A DNA stretch of 64,000 nucleotides from Flavobacterium sp. W4I14 (GTDB lineage: Bacteria; Bacteroidota; Bacteroidia; Sphingobacteriales; Sphingobacteriaceae). The position numbers and the translations under genes are program-made. The notes under the pieces were generated by a model. It saw nothing but the letters and a program-made list of their open reading frames with translations. It made no database searches and was not told the origin of the DNA. Every line of letters starts with the position of its first letter. Within the stretch, counting starts at the first letter, position 1. Location: NCBI GenBank assembly GCA_030817875.1, contig JAUSZU010000001.1, positions 5,704,001-5,768,000 on the forward strand. Reading direction: 5' to 3'. Shown piece after piece: positions 33,994-42,299 of this stretch.

Positions 33994-36792
33994 ATGAAGC
34001 TTAATATCCAACCAACCGTAATTTTTAGAACACCTAAATTTTCATATCAATCTGAACTTGCAGATTGCTGGGAGGAATTAAAATCGGCAATAGCAATATC
34101 TTCTGCAACATTTTACGAAACCATAAAAGAAGTAAAGGCAAACGAACTAAAAGATCTTCCACCTAAAGTTTATTTTACCATATGGAAATATTTTAACCGT
34201 GCGAAATTCCGGTCAACCCCATATGGTACCTTTGCCGGTTTTAGTTTTTTAAACGATGCCATTAAACCATCAGAAAGCAAAATAGTAGTTGAAGAAACCC
34301 AAAAGGTACACGAATTGGTTGATTGGCCTTATAAAAATAATATTCAATTGCCATTGGCAGAAGTGCTGCGAAAGAACTGCCTCATATTTAGTAACAGCAG
34401 CTATTATTTAACGCCCAGCAGTATCCGGTATATAGCCTGTACCGATGGTGTTTTTGAACTTGCTGAGTTAGATCAAGACGACTTTGTAAAGCAAATATTG
34501 GCTGCTTGCTTAACACCGATCAGGCTTAACGATCTGGCAAAACAATTAAATTTAAATGATGCTGAAACCGAAAACCTGTTTGGTTTGCTGCACGATATGC
34601 ACGATTTACAGCTTGTTTTTACCAATTACGATCCCAATATTATAGGGGATGATTATTTTGAACGTTTAGGACTCACCATTACGGCTGAGTTGCCAAAATA
34701 CCTTATCGCGCAGCGCACAGCTTTATCGGGTGGTATTAATGAACGTTTCCTTCAGGCTATTCCAGCTTTGATCAATTTGCTCCACAGTGTAATGCCCGCA
34801 AAAGATCGTGATGCCCTTAGCCAGTTTCAGGTCAGGTTTAAAAATAAATTCGAAGATCGCGAGGTACCACTATTATTGGCACTAGATCCAGAAATGGGTG
34901 TAGGCTACGATGAGTTGGAGCAAGCTGGTCAAAACAGTGAGTTTATCACACGCTTCAATACTAAGCCACCGAAAAAAGCAGAGACAGAAAATATTAAAAC
35001 GGCATTAAAAACCTTCCTGACTGAACAAAACTTCGAAAAAGGTAAAACTGTTTATCTGAACAAACTTACCTTAACGCCGAATCAGAAATTAGCAGCCTTA
35101 CCCAATTCATTTAGCATGGTAATGTCTGTCCATGACGATTTGATTTTTGTCGAACAGATAGGTGGAGCAACATCAAATGCATTAAGCGGGAGATTTACAA
35201 TGGCAGCCGATGATGTAGCACAGTATGCTAAAGACATTGCGGACGCCGAACAACAAGCAAACCCTGAGGTTCTATTTTTCGATGTGGCCTATATGGTAGA
35301 GGCTAATGTAGATAATGTAAACAGGCGAAAACTGATTTATGGGCATCAATTATCAATCTTAAATTTTGATACCTCAGCATCGCCACTTGCTTTAAATGAT
35401 ATACAGATTTCAATTCGGGGCACAGAGATTATTCTTCGCTCTAAGCATTTAAATAAACGGCTCGTACCAAGAATGGCTTCTGCATACAATTACATCCGTT
35501 CAGACCTTTCTGTATTTAGGTTACTATGCGATTTGCAACATCAAGGCTTACAAACAAATCTTTCCTTTCCACTTGATACTATTTTTCCTGATTTGGATTA
35601 TTATCCAAGGTTACAATATCAAAATATAGTTTTAAGCAGTAATAAATGGAGGGTTAAAAGAGAAGCGCTTTTAGGTGCCGGTCAAAAGTCGCTATCCGTT
35701 GCCAGCTGTAGGTCATACCTAAGCAATTTAGGTGTTAGTGAATATTTTAAAGCAGGTATATCCGATCAAACATTATGCTTTGCACTACAAAACGACGATG
35801 ATATAAATGCTTTTCTTCAATACCTGCAAAAGCATGGAAGCACATACATAGAAGAAGTGTTACTACCTCAAAACAGTATCGTGGTTGATGAAGCAGCTAA
35901 GCCTTATTTAGCTCAGTTTGTTTTAAGTATAAGTCATGGCGAACAAATTTATCGAGGTTTGGCTAAAACGTCTGCAAATGCTGAGGTAACACGATTTTTT
36001 CTGCCGGGTAAAGAATGGCTGTATTTCGAAATTTATTGCCACCAGCAACGCGGTGATCAGATTTTGACGGAAATAATTGCACCCTTCATATCCACGCATA
36101 CTGATCAGGTTAAATCGTGGTTTTTTATCCGCTACAATGAAAATGGAAACCACGTCAGGTTTAGGGTTCAACTAAACAATCCAAGGGATGGGCAGCTGTT
36201 AACATCAAAACTCATGGATGATCTGGAATTGTTTTTAAATTCAGGTTTGGTATCTGATGTGCAGATTAAAACCTATAGGCGAGAGTTAGAGCGTTATGGC
36301 AGCAACATGATCGAAGATGTTGAGCAGCATTTTGCTGTAGATAGTGAATTTGTGTTATCGCTTTTAGAAACGCAGACCGATGATTTCAACAAATATAATT
36401 TGTGTAGCCTTTTAATTTCTAAGATTATCGGGTCTAACATTATAGATAAGCTGGCCATCAATAAGACCATAAGAATAATGTCTGATACCTTTAATGAGGA
36501 ACATCGATTAGATGCTGCCGATTTTAAACAATTAAACAGCCACTATCAGGAGTTTCGTAAAACAGAATGGACGGCGTTAACAACAGCGCAGGAGCAGGAT
36601 TTCAATGAGTTTTCGGCTTCGTTTATCAAAATTCTTAAACAATGTGCTCCCGAAAATGCACTAAAGCTATTAACCGATTTAATGCATATGCACGTAAACA
36701 GACTTTTTAGCAAAGATCAGCGGACACATGAAATGGTTATGTATTATTTTCTGCTAAAAGATATCCAGCGTCAAAATGCAATGAAAGCTTAA
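33994..36792 (+). CDS. Full-length LanB-type lantibiotic/thiopeptide dehydratase
   Basis: 932 residues. The N-terminal glutamylation domain has R69, R73, T75 within FNRAKFRSTPYGTFAG; the spacing equals that of the NisB residues Arg83, Arg87 and Thr89. The C-terminal elimination domain (SpaB_C type, about 675-930) is present: WLYFEIYCHQQRGDQ, SWFFIRYNENGNHVRFR, YRRELERYG and LMHMHVNRLF. Such enzymes use glutamyl-tRNA to activate Ser/Thr in a precursor peptide and eliminate glutamate to give dehydroalanine or dehydrobutyrine. Preceded by a terminator and 160 bp of AT-rich DNA, so independently transcribed. No LanC, protease or ABC transporter gene adjoins it. Its stop shares bases with the convergent kinase stop. 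The probable substrate is encoded at 38049-38192. Confidence 0.92.
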   Translation: MKLNIQPTVIFRTPKFSYQSELADCWEELKSAIAISSATFYETIKEVKANELKDLPPKVYFTIWKYFNRAKFRSTPYGTFAGFSFLNDAIKPSESKIVVEETQKVHELVDWPYKNNIQLPLAEVLRKNCLIFSNSSYYLTPSSIRYIACTDGVFELAELDQDDFVKQILAACLTPIRLNDLAKQLNLNDAETENLFGLLHDMHDLQLVFTNYDPNIIGDDYFERLGLTITAELPKYLIAQRTALSGGINERFLQAIPALINLLHSVMPAKDRDALSQFQVRFKNKFEDREVPLLLALDPEMGVGYDELEQAGQNSEFITRFNTKPPKKAETENIKTALKTFLTEQNFEKGKTVYLNKLTLTPNQKLAALPNSFSMVMSVHDDLIFVEQIGGATSNALSGRFTMAADDVAQYAKDIADAEQQANPEVLFFDVAYMVEANVDNVNRRKLIYGHQLSILNFDTSASPLALNDIQISIRGTEIILRSKHLNKRLVPRMASAYNYIRSDLSVFRLLCDLQHQGLQTNLSFPLDTIFPDLDYYPRLQYQNIVLSSNKWRVKREALLGAGQKSLSVASCRSYLSNLGVSEYFKAGISDQTLCFALQNDDDINAFLQYLQKHGSTYIEEVLLPQNSIVVDEAAKPYLAQFVLSISHGEQIYRGLAKTSANAEVTRFFLPGKEWLYFEIYCHQQRGDQILTEIIAPFISTHTDQVKSWFFIRYNENGNHVRFRVQLNNPRDGQLLTSKLMDDLELFLNSGLVSDVQIKTYRRELERYGSNMIEDVEQHFAVDSEFVLSLLETQTDDFNKYNLCSLLISKIIGSNIIDKLAINKTIRIMSDTFNEEHRLDAADFKQLNSHYQEFRKTEWTALTTAQEQDFNEFSASFIKILKQCAPENALKLLTDLMHMHVNRLFSKDQRTHEMVMYYFLLKDIQRQNAMKA

Positions 36793-37904
36793 CGGTTTAA
36801 CTTGGCCAAAGGGTTAACAACAGTTACATTTATTTCAGTAATATACCGGTTAAGCGGGTCTTTGTAATACCTGAATACATAATCATTGCCATAAAAATTG
36901 CTCAGGCGCTTGCTAATATTGTCAATCCCTACATGATGGCTTTCTGTCTGTTTGCCCTTATTATCATTAATCATGTTTATAGTACTGATATTAAGGTTGT
37001 CATTTTGGTAAGCAATTTTAATAAGGGCCTGCTGAGTAGAGTGTGAAACATTTCCATGCTTAAATATGTTTTCTACCAAAGTTAATAAGATAAGCGGTGG
37101 AAATCTTAACCCGAACATATCGCCCATTACCTCAAGTTCCAGATTAATTGTGTTAGCCGTTCGGAGTTTATGGAGATTGATCAGGTGTTCAATTTGCTCA
37201 ATTTCTTCACTTAGTGGAACCATTTCTGATGCTTCAGGACGTTTTAGGGCATAACGCATCATTTCAGCCAGATTCATAATTGCATCTGCTGCCATAGGTG
37301 CCTTTTTGCGGGCGTCGTTATAAATAAAGTTTAAAGTATTAAATAGAAAGTGTGGATTGATCTGACTTCGCAAATAATTATTCTGCGATTGTACAAGGTC
37401 GTTCTCTAATGCCTGTTTTTCTATTTGGGTAACCAGGTTTTGGCGTTCTAATGCCTCTACTTTCTTCTGATCCTGAAATGATTTAATTAGGTAAACATAA
37501 CCTGTTGCGAAGCCGATATAATATAAGGATCTATACATGCAAGACAGTATGAAATCACGCGGTACAAAATTTGCCATGTCGAATTCTATGACCCCGATTT
37601 TTTGAAATAATAAAAGGAGTACATAACTTGCTGCGATATAGGTTAATAACATTGCAGCGATCAGTAATAGAATAGTTACAATTCTGAGGGGAGTATTTTT
37701 TTTACTTAATACTTTCTTGAGCAAAAATGTATGAAGGTAAAAAGTTGAAATATTAGTTAAATATATGAGAAGATAGATGCCTGGCGGTTTGAACTGTTTA
37801 GAGACGTAACCTAAAATAAATACTTCATATATGATGTAAATACTCCAGATAAGCAAATGAAGTTTATATTTTTTATATAATATTTTGAGGGTTGAAAAAG
37901 TCAT
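36789..37904 (-). CDS. LytS/YehU-like sensor histidine kinase
   Basis: 371 residues. Four membrane segments fill the first ~140 residues (for example HLLIWSIYIIYEVFILGYV, VTILLLIAAMLLTYIAASYV). Then a coiled linker and the His_kinase (PF06580) signature SQINPHFLFNTLNFIYNDA with the phospho-accepting His, followed by the ATPase N box (PPLILLTLVENIFKHGN) and G box (GIDNISKRLSNFYG). No periplasmic sensor domain, so it probably senses through its membrane part, as peptide- or lipid-sensing kinases of this class do. The partner regulator is encoded at 38197-38940, with the peptide gene between them on the other strand. Stop codon TTAA overlaps that of the LanB gene. Confidence 0.93.
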   Translation of the reverse strand: MTFSTLKILYKKYKLHLLIWSIYIIYEVFILGYVSKQFKPPGIYLLIYLTNISTFYLHTFLLKKVLSKKNTPLRIVTILLLIAAMLLTYIAASYVLLLLFQKIGVIEFDMANFVPRDFILSCMYRSLYYIGFATGYVYLIKSFQDQKKVEALERQNLVTQIEKQALENDLVQSQNNYLRSQINPHFLFNTLNFIYNDARKKAPMAADAIMNLAEMMRYALKRPEASEMVPLSEEIEQIEHLINLHKLRTANTINLELEVMGDMFGLRFPPLILLTLVENIFKHGNVSHSTQQALIKIAYQNDNLNISTINMINDNKGKQTESHHVGIDNISKRLSNFYGNDYVFRYYKDPLNRYITEINVTVVNPLAKLNR

Positions 37905-37930
37905 TTTTTTGCTTTAAATCTATTGAAATA

Positions 37931-37963
37931 GGGTTTTTATCTCCTAAAATTGGGGTTTTGTGT
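37931..37963 (+). promoter_or_regulatory. Putative LytTR-type direct repeats upstream of the peptide gene
   Basis: GGGTTTTTAT (37931-37940) and GGGTTTTGTGT (37953-37963) start exactly 22 bp apart, two helical turns, the usual spacing for LytTR-domain binding. The second repeat covers the -33 box. It matches the downstream repeat near 39045 (AGGTTTCGTGT) at 9 of 11 positions. The site lies in the 144-bp region between the divergent kinase and peptide genes. Confidence 0.55.
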
Positions 37964-37988
37964 AAAAAAGTAGTTGAGGTTAATTTTG
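37957..37988 (+). promoter_or_regulatory. Bacteroidota promoter of the peptide gene (TTTG-N20-TAATTTTG)
   Basis: TTTG at 37957-37960 and TAATTTTG at 37981-37988 with a 20-bp spacer match both the -33 and -7 consensus exactly. The -7 box ends 60 nt before the peptide ATG at 38049. Confidence 0.75.
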
Positions 37989-38048
37989 CGCCGCATCTTT
38001 ACAGAAATTAATAACTACAATAAATAATCACATTAAAATATAAATATC

Positions 38049-38192
38049 ATGAAAGCTCAAAACACAACTAAACTAGCTAAAAAAACTATTTTCGTTTATA
38101 AAAACATCAAAGCTCAAAATAATTATTCAACTACACCTACAGGTGACCAAAGCCACACAATTGTAATGACTAGCTGGATCGTAGACCTTTAG
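38049..38192 (+). CDS. Putative RiPP precursor peptide (47 residues, Ser/Thr-rich, no Cys)
   Basis: ATG 38049 to TAG 38190-38192. The first half is a basic leader-like stretch (MKAQNTTKLAKKTIFVYKN). The second half begins IKAQNNYSTTPTG and ends VMTSWIVDL, holding Ser27, Thr28, Thr29, Thr31, Ser35, Thr37, Thr41 and Ser42. There is no cysteine, so lanthionine rings cannot form and a LanB enzyme could yield only dehydro-residues. The tetrad KAQN occurs twice (2-5 and 21-24). A full-consensus promoter precedes the gene and it sits between, and opposite to, the kinase and regulator genes of a two-component system, close to the LanB gene. No family was recognised with certainty. An A-rich region, not a Shine-Dalgarno, precedes the ATG, as is usual here. 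Confidence 0.72.
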   Translation: MKAQNTTKLAKKTIFVYKNIKAQNNYSTTPTGDQSHTIVMTSWIVDL

Positions 38193-38196
38193 TAGT

Positions 38197-38940
38197 TTAT
38201 TGATTTCGATTAGATTTTAATAAACTGCTCTGTACATAGGCGAAGAAAGCTTCTTTATAACCTTCGCCAATTTGGATCATCTCGTTATTTACCAAACGGA
38301 TTATATTTCCATCTACTTTTTTGATTGCCGCTTTAGCAACAATGTTCGATTTATTAACACGGATAAATGCGTGGTTTTCTAAGGCCTTTTCAATTTCCTT
38401 GAGTGTAAGGTAGGTCGTGTGGGTTTCAGATTTAGTAATAATCTGTATATAATTCTGTAGCGCTTTGATGTAAAGTATTTCATCAATGGCGATGTTAGAA
38501 AAAGCATATTTATGGTCACCTTTAATATAAAGGGCAGCCACCTGATCAGCTTCTTTCGTAGCAACCTTGGTATTATTTGCTTCCTTTTTTAAAATCCGAT
38601 CAATACCTAGTGCAAATTTCGCAAAGGAAATAGGTTTTAATAAGTACTGGTCTGATTGTACATCAAATGCCTGCAGGGCATAATCAGGATGAGCAGTAGT
38701 GAAAATCAAATATTTTGCTTTTTCTCTGATGTTTTTAGCCAGTTCCAATCCATTGATTCCTGGCATATCAATATCCATAAACAATAAATCAATTTCGTCC
38801 TCAATACTGATCTCAGTAAGTGCTTGGACAGGGCTGGTAAAAGTTTTAAAAACTGTTAAACCAGGCATTTCTGCAATGTGGTCAGTTAGCACTTCAATTG
38901 CATGTTGCTCGTCGTCTATAACAACGCATTTTAGATTCAT
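38197..38940 (-). CDS. LytTR-family response regulator
   Basis: Start chosen at ATG 38940 (MNLKCVVIDDEQHAIEVL) rather than the in-frame ATG at 38973, because the likely promoter -7 box lies at 38971-38978. About 247 residues: receiver domain with acidic pocket VIDDE, phospho-acceptor in LLFMDIDMPGINGLEL and conserved LLKPIS lysine; then a LytTR DNA-binding domain (DEILYIKALQNYIQIIT, HAFIRVNKSNIVAKAAIKKV, IQIGEGYKEAFF). Pairs with the LytS-like kinase encoded 290 bp away on the same strand, the peptide gene lying between. Candidate targets are the 22-bp-spaced direct repeats at 37931-37963 and 39023-39055, implying control of the peptide and of itself. Confidence 0.92.
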   Translation of the reverse strand: MNLKCVVIDDEQHAIEVLTDHIAEMPGLTVFKTFTSPVQALTEISIEDEIDLLFMDIDMPGINGLELAKNIREKAKYLIFTTAHPDYALQAFDVQSDQYLLKPISFAKFALGIDRILKKEANNTKVATKEADQVAALYIKGDHKYAFSNIAIDEILYIKALQNYIQIITKSETHTTYLTLKEIEKALENHAFIRVNKSNIVAKAAIKKVDGNIIRLVNNEMIQIGEGYKEAFFAYVQSSLLKSNRNQ

Positions 38941-38970
38941 GAGTATAAATATGTTTGTTTTATTTGAATG

Positions 38971-39002
38971 CAAGTTAAATAAAAATGAATTGAATTAACA
39001 AA
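38971..39002 (-). promoter_or_regulatory. Putative promoter of the LytTR regulator gene
   Basis: On the minus strand TTTG (38999-39002) is followed after 20 bp by TTAACTTG (38971-38978), two mismatches from TAnnTTTG. It places the transcript start about 25 nt before ATG 38940. Confidence 0.45.
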
Positions 39003-39022
39003 TGCACTAAAAAACTTATTCC

Positions 39023-39055
39023 AGGTTTCGTCTAAAAAAAACCTAGGTTTCGTGT
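39023..39055. promoter_or_regulatory. Perfect direct repeats AGGTTTCGT at 22-bp spacing (LytTR-type site)
   Basis: AGGTTTCGT occurs at 39023-39031 and again at 39045-39053, exactly 22 bp apart, separated by an A-rich spacer. It lies just upstream of the putative regulator promoter (-33 box at 38999-39002), where an activator or autoregulator would bind. A related pair lies before the peptide gene. The rest of the 373-bp gap 38941-39313 shows no further gene. Confidence 0.6.
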
Positions 39056-39313
39056 AATATTCTGGGTGGTTGATGTAAAAAAATTATCCATACCCCTTCT
39101 TTTTATAATCTTTATACTGTTTGCCAAAAACAAAATAATTAGCGGTGAAAACTACTAATTGTGAAAAACATCTGCCTGCCCAATCTTGTGTAGCCTGTAG
39201 ATAATAAAATTAAAAACAGGCCATACAATACTGGGTTAAAGATTTATTAAAAACCAAAAAACAAAAATACCGAAAGCAAAGGAAACATTCCCCTACATCT
39301 ACCAAGCCTCCAC

Positions 39314-39688
39314 ATGAAACACAACGAATACGAGTATTTACTTAATAAAATCTACTACAAGGGGATTCTAAAAAATCAAGGAATCAACGCAGATATGTAC
39401 CAGAGAATGCAAAATGAATATAGCAATCTTGATGGACAAAACCTTGTTAAGGGCCAATTAGATGGCGAATACGCATTCAGAAAATCTTTTCTGGTTGTAC
39501 GTAACTACGTTCAGCAGGCGATAAAAGATGGCATGAAAAATTTTCAGTTTACCATGCGCGCTAATGATATCAATAAATTGACTTATATGATTGATATGTT
39601 GAACAGAAATTTTTTTGATAAACAAAGTTTAGATCAAATTATTATCACTGCGAATTCGGTATTTAACCAATACAATTTAAAAAACTAA
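39314..39688 (+). CDS. Hypothetical protein, 124 residues
   Basis: No signal peptide or membrane segment and no recognised domain. The protein is mainly helical and charged, with many Tyr, Asn and Met residues (NEYEYLLNKIYYKGILKNQG, NDINKLTYMIDMLNRNFF). Codon use and length support a real gene. It lies 21 bp before the HsdR-N-like gene and is likely co-transcribed with it, so it could be a partner of that nuclease-like protein. No function is assigned. Confidence 0.7.
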   Translation: MKHNEYEYLLNKIYYKGILKNQGINADMYQRMQNEYSNLDGQNLVKGQLDGEYAFRKSFLVVRNYVQQAIKDGMKNFQFTMRANDINKLTYMIDMLNRNFFDKQSLDQIIITANSVFNQYNLKN

Positions 39689-39709
39689 CTACCTAATAAT
39701 AGATACATC

Positions 39710-40204
39710 ATGGAATTGAAAGACGAAATCGGGCAGTTTGCCGTAAGAATTAAGAAAATGCTTCCACAAGTTCAATCTGAGGATTTAACTAGGAATGCGT
39801 TAGTTATGCCTTTTATCCAAATCTTAGGATTTGATCCCTCTGAGGTTCAATCTGAAGCTGTTCTAGACTTCGGGGTTAAAAAAAGTAAAAAAGTTGATTA
39901 CACCATTATGAAAGATGGCGAACCAACAATTTTGGTAGAATGTAAACACCATGCTGAAAATTTAGATATCCATGATTCACGCTTATCTAAATACTTCCGT
40001 AAAACAAAAGCTAAATATGGTTTATTGACCAATGGTTTGGTATACCGCTTTTATACAGAGAAAATGGTGAGATCAAAGAAAAATCAAGAGCCATTATTCG
40101 AATTTAAAATAACCGATACTAAAGCGGCTACGATTGCCAAAATGATCGAAGACCATAAAGATTACTTCAATGTAGATCAAAAGCAGGCACCAATAGCAAG
40201 CTAA
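39710..40204 (+). CDS. Standalone HsdR N-terminal-like PD-(D/E)xK domain protein
   Basis: 164 residues corresponding to just the N-terminal nuclease domain of type I restriction R subunits (HSDR_N family). The N-terminal helix pattern (LTRNALVMPFIQILGFDPSE) precedes a PD-(D/E)xK-like core: KKVDYTIMKDG with the Asp, then PTILVECKHH with the Glu-x-Lys, followed by YGLLTNGLVYRFYTE. No helicase or methylase gene is nearby, so it is not a type I system. Standalone versions are frequent in Bacteroidota genomes and may be nucleases or DNA-binding proteins. Ends before a strong terminator. Confidence 0.82.
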   Translation: MELKDEIGQFAVRIKKMLPQVQSEDLTRNALVMPFIQILGFDPSEVQSEAVLDFGVKKSKKVDYTIMKDGEPTILVECKHHAENLDIHDSRLSKYFRKTKAKYGLLTNGLVYRFYTEKMVRSKKNQEPLFEFKITDTKAATIAKMIEDHKDYFNVDQKQAPIAS

Positions 40205-40250
40205 ACAATATTAATTTTAATCTAAGAGTTCCCGAAAATTCTTGCCTAAA

Positions 40251-40277
40251 AGTCTTGATCTAATCAAGACTTTTTTT
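40251..40277 (+). terminator. Rho-independent terminator after the HsdR-N-like gene
   Basis: AGTCTTGAT (40251-40259) pairs with ATCAAGACT (40263-40271), followed by a T run. Confidence 0.9.
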
Positions 40278-40296
40278 GTGGACTTAACCTAAAAAC

Positions 40297-40328
40297 AAAA
40301 GGGCGAAACTGATCAGATTTCGCCCTTT
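40297..40328 (-). terminator. Rho-independent terminator of htpG
   Basis: AAAGGGCGAAA (40298-40308) pairs with TTTCGCCCTTT (40318-40328). The preceding A-rich run gives a U-tract on the minus strand. It lies 20 bp beyond the htpG stop codon. Confidence 0.85.
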
Positions 40329-40347
40329 ATGATATAAGTATTGCAGA

Positions 40348-42234
40348 TTAGATCAGCTCTACACTTCTGCTTACAAAAGCTGTCAATTCTGCACCGGTTA
40401 ACATACCCTGTGCTAAAAGTGCTAAATCAACCGCTTGTTTAGCCAGGTTGCGCTGTTCTTCTCCTTCAGCTTTTAAAATTTTACTTACCAATTTATGGTT
40501 TCCATTAATGGCAACCTTATAGTTGTCTGGCATTTGGCCATAAAAGCCCATTCCGCCACCCATTGCAGCCATATCTTTCATCCGGCGCATAAATTCATCC
40601 ATCGTAATGGTAACTGGTAATTCTTCAGGGTGTAAAGCCACAATTTCTACATGCATCCCTGGTTTAGTAATGGCTTTTTCAAAAATAGCCGTAACTTCTT
40701 TTACCTGATCTTCGGTTAAAACATGCTCGTTCTGCTCATCTTTCTCAATTAATTTATCGGCAACACTCGAGTCAACACGTTTGATTGATGTTTTCTCTAG
40801 TTTCTGCTCCAATTGATTAATAAAGTGATTGTCGATTGGCGAATCCAATACTAAAACATCGTAATCTTTTTTATTGGCCGATTGGATAAATGCATCTTGT
40901 TTAGCAGCATCATTCGTGTATAAATAAACTACGGTTCCGTTTTTATCTGTTTGTAAGGCCGTTACTTTCTCTTTATACTCGGGAAGTGTGAAAAGCTCAT
41001 TTTTAGTATTTCCAACCAAAGCAAAGTCTTTAGCTTTATCGTAAAACTTCTCTTCACTGATCATCCCGTATTTTACAAAAAGACCAATGTCTTTCCATTT
41101 ATCTTCATAAGCTTTACGGTCTTTAGCAAATAACTCACCTAATTTATCAGCAACCTTTTTAGTAATGTAGTTGTTGATCTTTTTAACGTTGCTGTCGGCC
41201 TGTAAGAAACTACGCGATACATTTAACGGAATATCCGGAGAGTCGATTACACCGTGCAATAACATCAAAAATTCAGGAACAATATCTTTAACCTCATCGG
41301 TAATAAATACCTGCCGAGAGTATAATTTAATCTTGTTGCGCTGCATTTCGAAATCGTTTTTCAATTTAGGGAAATACAGTACGCCTGTTAAATTAAAAGG
41401 ATAATCAACATTTAAGTGGATCCAGAATAATGGTTCTTCACTAAATGGATATAATTCGCGGTAAAAGCTTAAATAATCCTCGTCTGACAAATCTGCAGGA
41501 GCTTTTGTCCAGATCGGGTTGGTGGTGTTGATAATGTTATCAACCTCAACATCATTATACTTCGCTTTACCTTCTTCATCTACACCATCTTCAACCGACT
41601 CTGTTTTAGTACCAAACTTAATTGGAACCGGTAAAAATTTAGCGTATTTATCAAGAATTTCCTGCAGTTTACTTTCTGCTAAAAACTCTTCCGAATCTTT
41701 GTTTACATGGAGGATAATATCGGTACCACGTGTAGTTTTAGTACCTTCAGTAATTTCAAATTCTGTACTGCCATCGCAAACCCAACGTGCAGGTTCAGCG
41801 CCATCTTGGTATGATAAAGTTTGAATTTCAACTAAATCTGCAACCATAAAGGCCGAGTAGAAACCTAAACCGAATTTACCGATGATTTCATTGGCATCTT
41901 TAGCATCCTTAAATTTCTCTACAAACTCACTTGCGCCAGAAAATGCAACCTGGTTAATGTATTTTTTAATCTCTTCGGCAGTCATACCCAGACCATTATC
42001 GCTAATGGTAATGGTTTTTGCATCCTTATCAACCGCAACTTGCACCAATGGTTGACCAACTTCGCCATTAAACTGACCTAATGAACCTAGTCTTTTAATT
42101 TTCTGGACTGCATCTACTGCGTTAGAAACCAACTCACGAAGAAAAATTTCGTTATCAGAGTATAAAAACTTCTTAATTATCGGGAAAATATTCTCGGTGT
42201 GTATAGAGATATTTCCTTTTTCTTGTATGCTCAT
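40348..42234 (-). CDS. htpG: Molecular chaperone HtpG (Hsp90)
   Basis: 628 residues, the usual HtpG length. The GHKL ATPase domain is evident: FLRELVSNAVDAVQK (Asn and Asp contacts), ITISDNGLGMT, FGLGFYSAFMVAD. The middle domain has DIPLNVSRSFLQADSNVKKI, and the C-terminal dimerisation domain ends in SRSVELI. It is an ATP-dependent cytosolic chaperone for stress and client folding. Single gene with its own terminator. The upstream 373 bp hold a repeat-derived region. Confidence 0.98.
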   Translation of the reverse strand: MSIQEKGNISIHTENIFPIIKKFLYSDNEIFLRELVSNAVDAVQKIKRLGSLGQFNGEVGQPLVQVAVDKDAKTITISDNGLGMTAEEIKKYINQVAFSGASEFVEKFKDAKDANEIIGKFGLGFYSAFMVADLVEIQTLSYQDGAEPARWVCDGSTEFEITEGTKTTRGTDIILHVNKDSEEFLAESKLQEILDKYAKFLPVPIKFGTKTESVEDGVDEEGKAKYNDVEVDNIINTTNPIWTKAPADLSDEDYLSFYRELYPFSEEPLFWIHLNVDYPFNLTGVLYFPKLKNDFEMQRNKIKLYSRQVFITDEVKDIVPEFLMLLHGVIDSPDIPLNVSRSFLQADSNVKKINNYITKKVADKLGELFAKDRKAYEDKWKDIGLFVKYGMISEEKFYDKAKDFALVGNTKNELFTLPEYKEKVTALQTDKNGTVVYLYTNDAAKQDAFIQSANKKDYDVLVLDSPIDNHFINQLEQKLEKTSIKRVDSSVADKLIEKDEQNEHVLTEDQVKEVTAIFEKAITKPGMHVEIVALHPEELPVTITMDEFMRRMKDMAAMGGGMGFYGQMPDNYKVAINGNHKLVSKILKAEGEEQRNLAKQAVDLALLAQGMLTGAELTAFVSRSVELI

Positions 42235-42299
42235 ATGTAAATAAATTGTTTAATCTACATCCTGCATAACAAGGGTTGTTCCAAAAGAATTTGTTTGCC

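Noticed and set aside
39145..39204. GTG-started 19-codon ORF with three Cys near the peptide locus, a possible second precursor
   Set aside because: Too short, no promoter or leader-like part, GTG start only, and a stop lies just upstream in frame. Not distinguishable from chance.
39314..40204. Prophage or integrative element around the HsdR-N-like gene
   Set aside because: No integrase, att-like repeat, tRNA or phage structural gene nearby.
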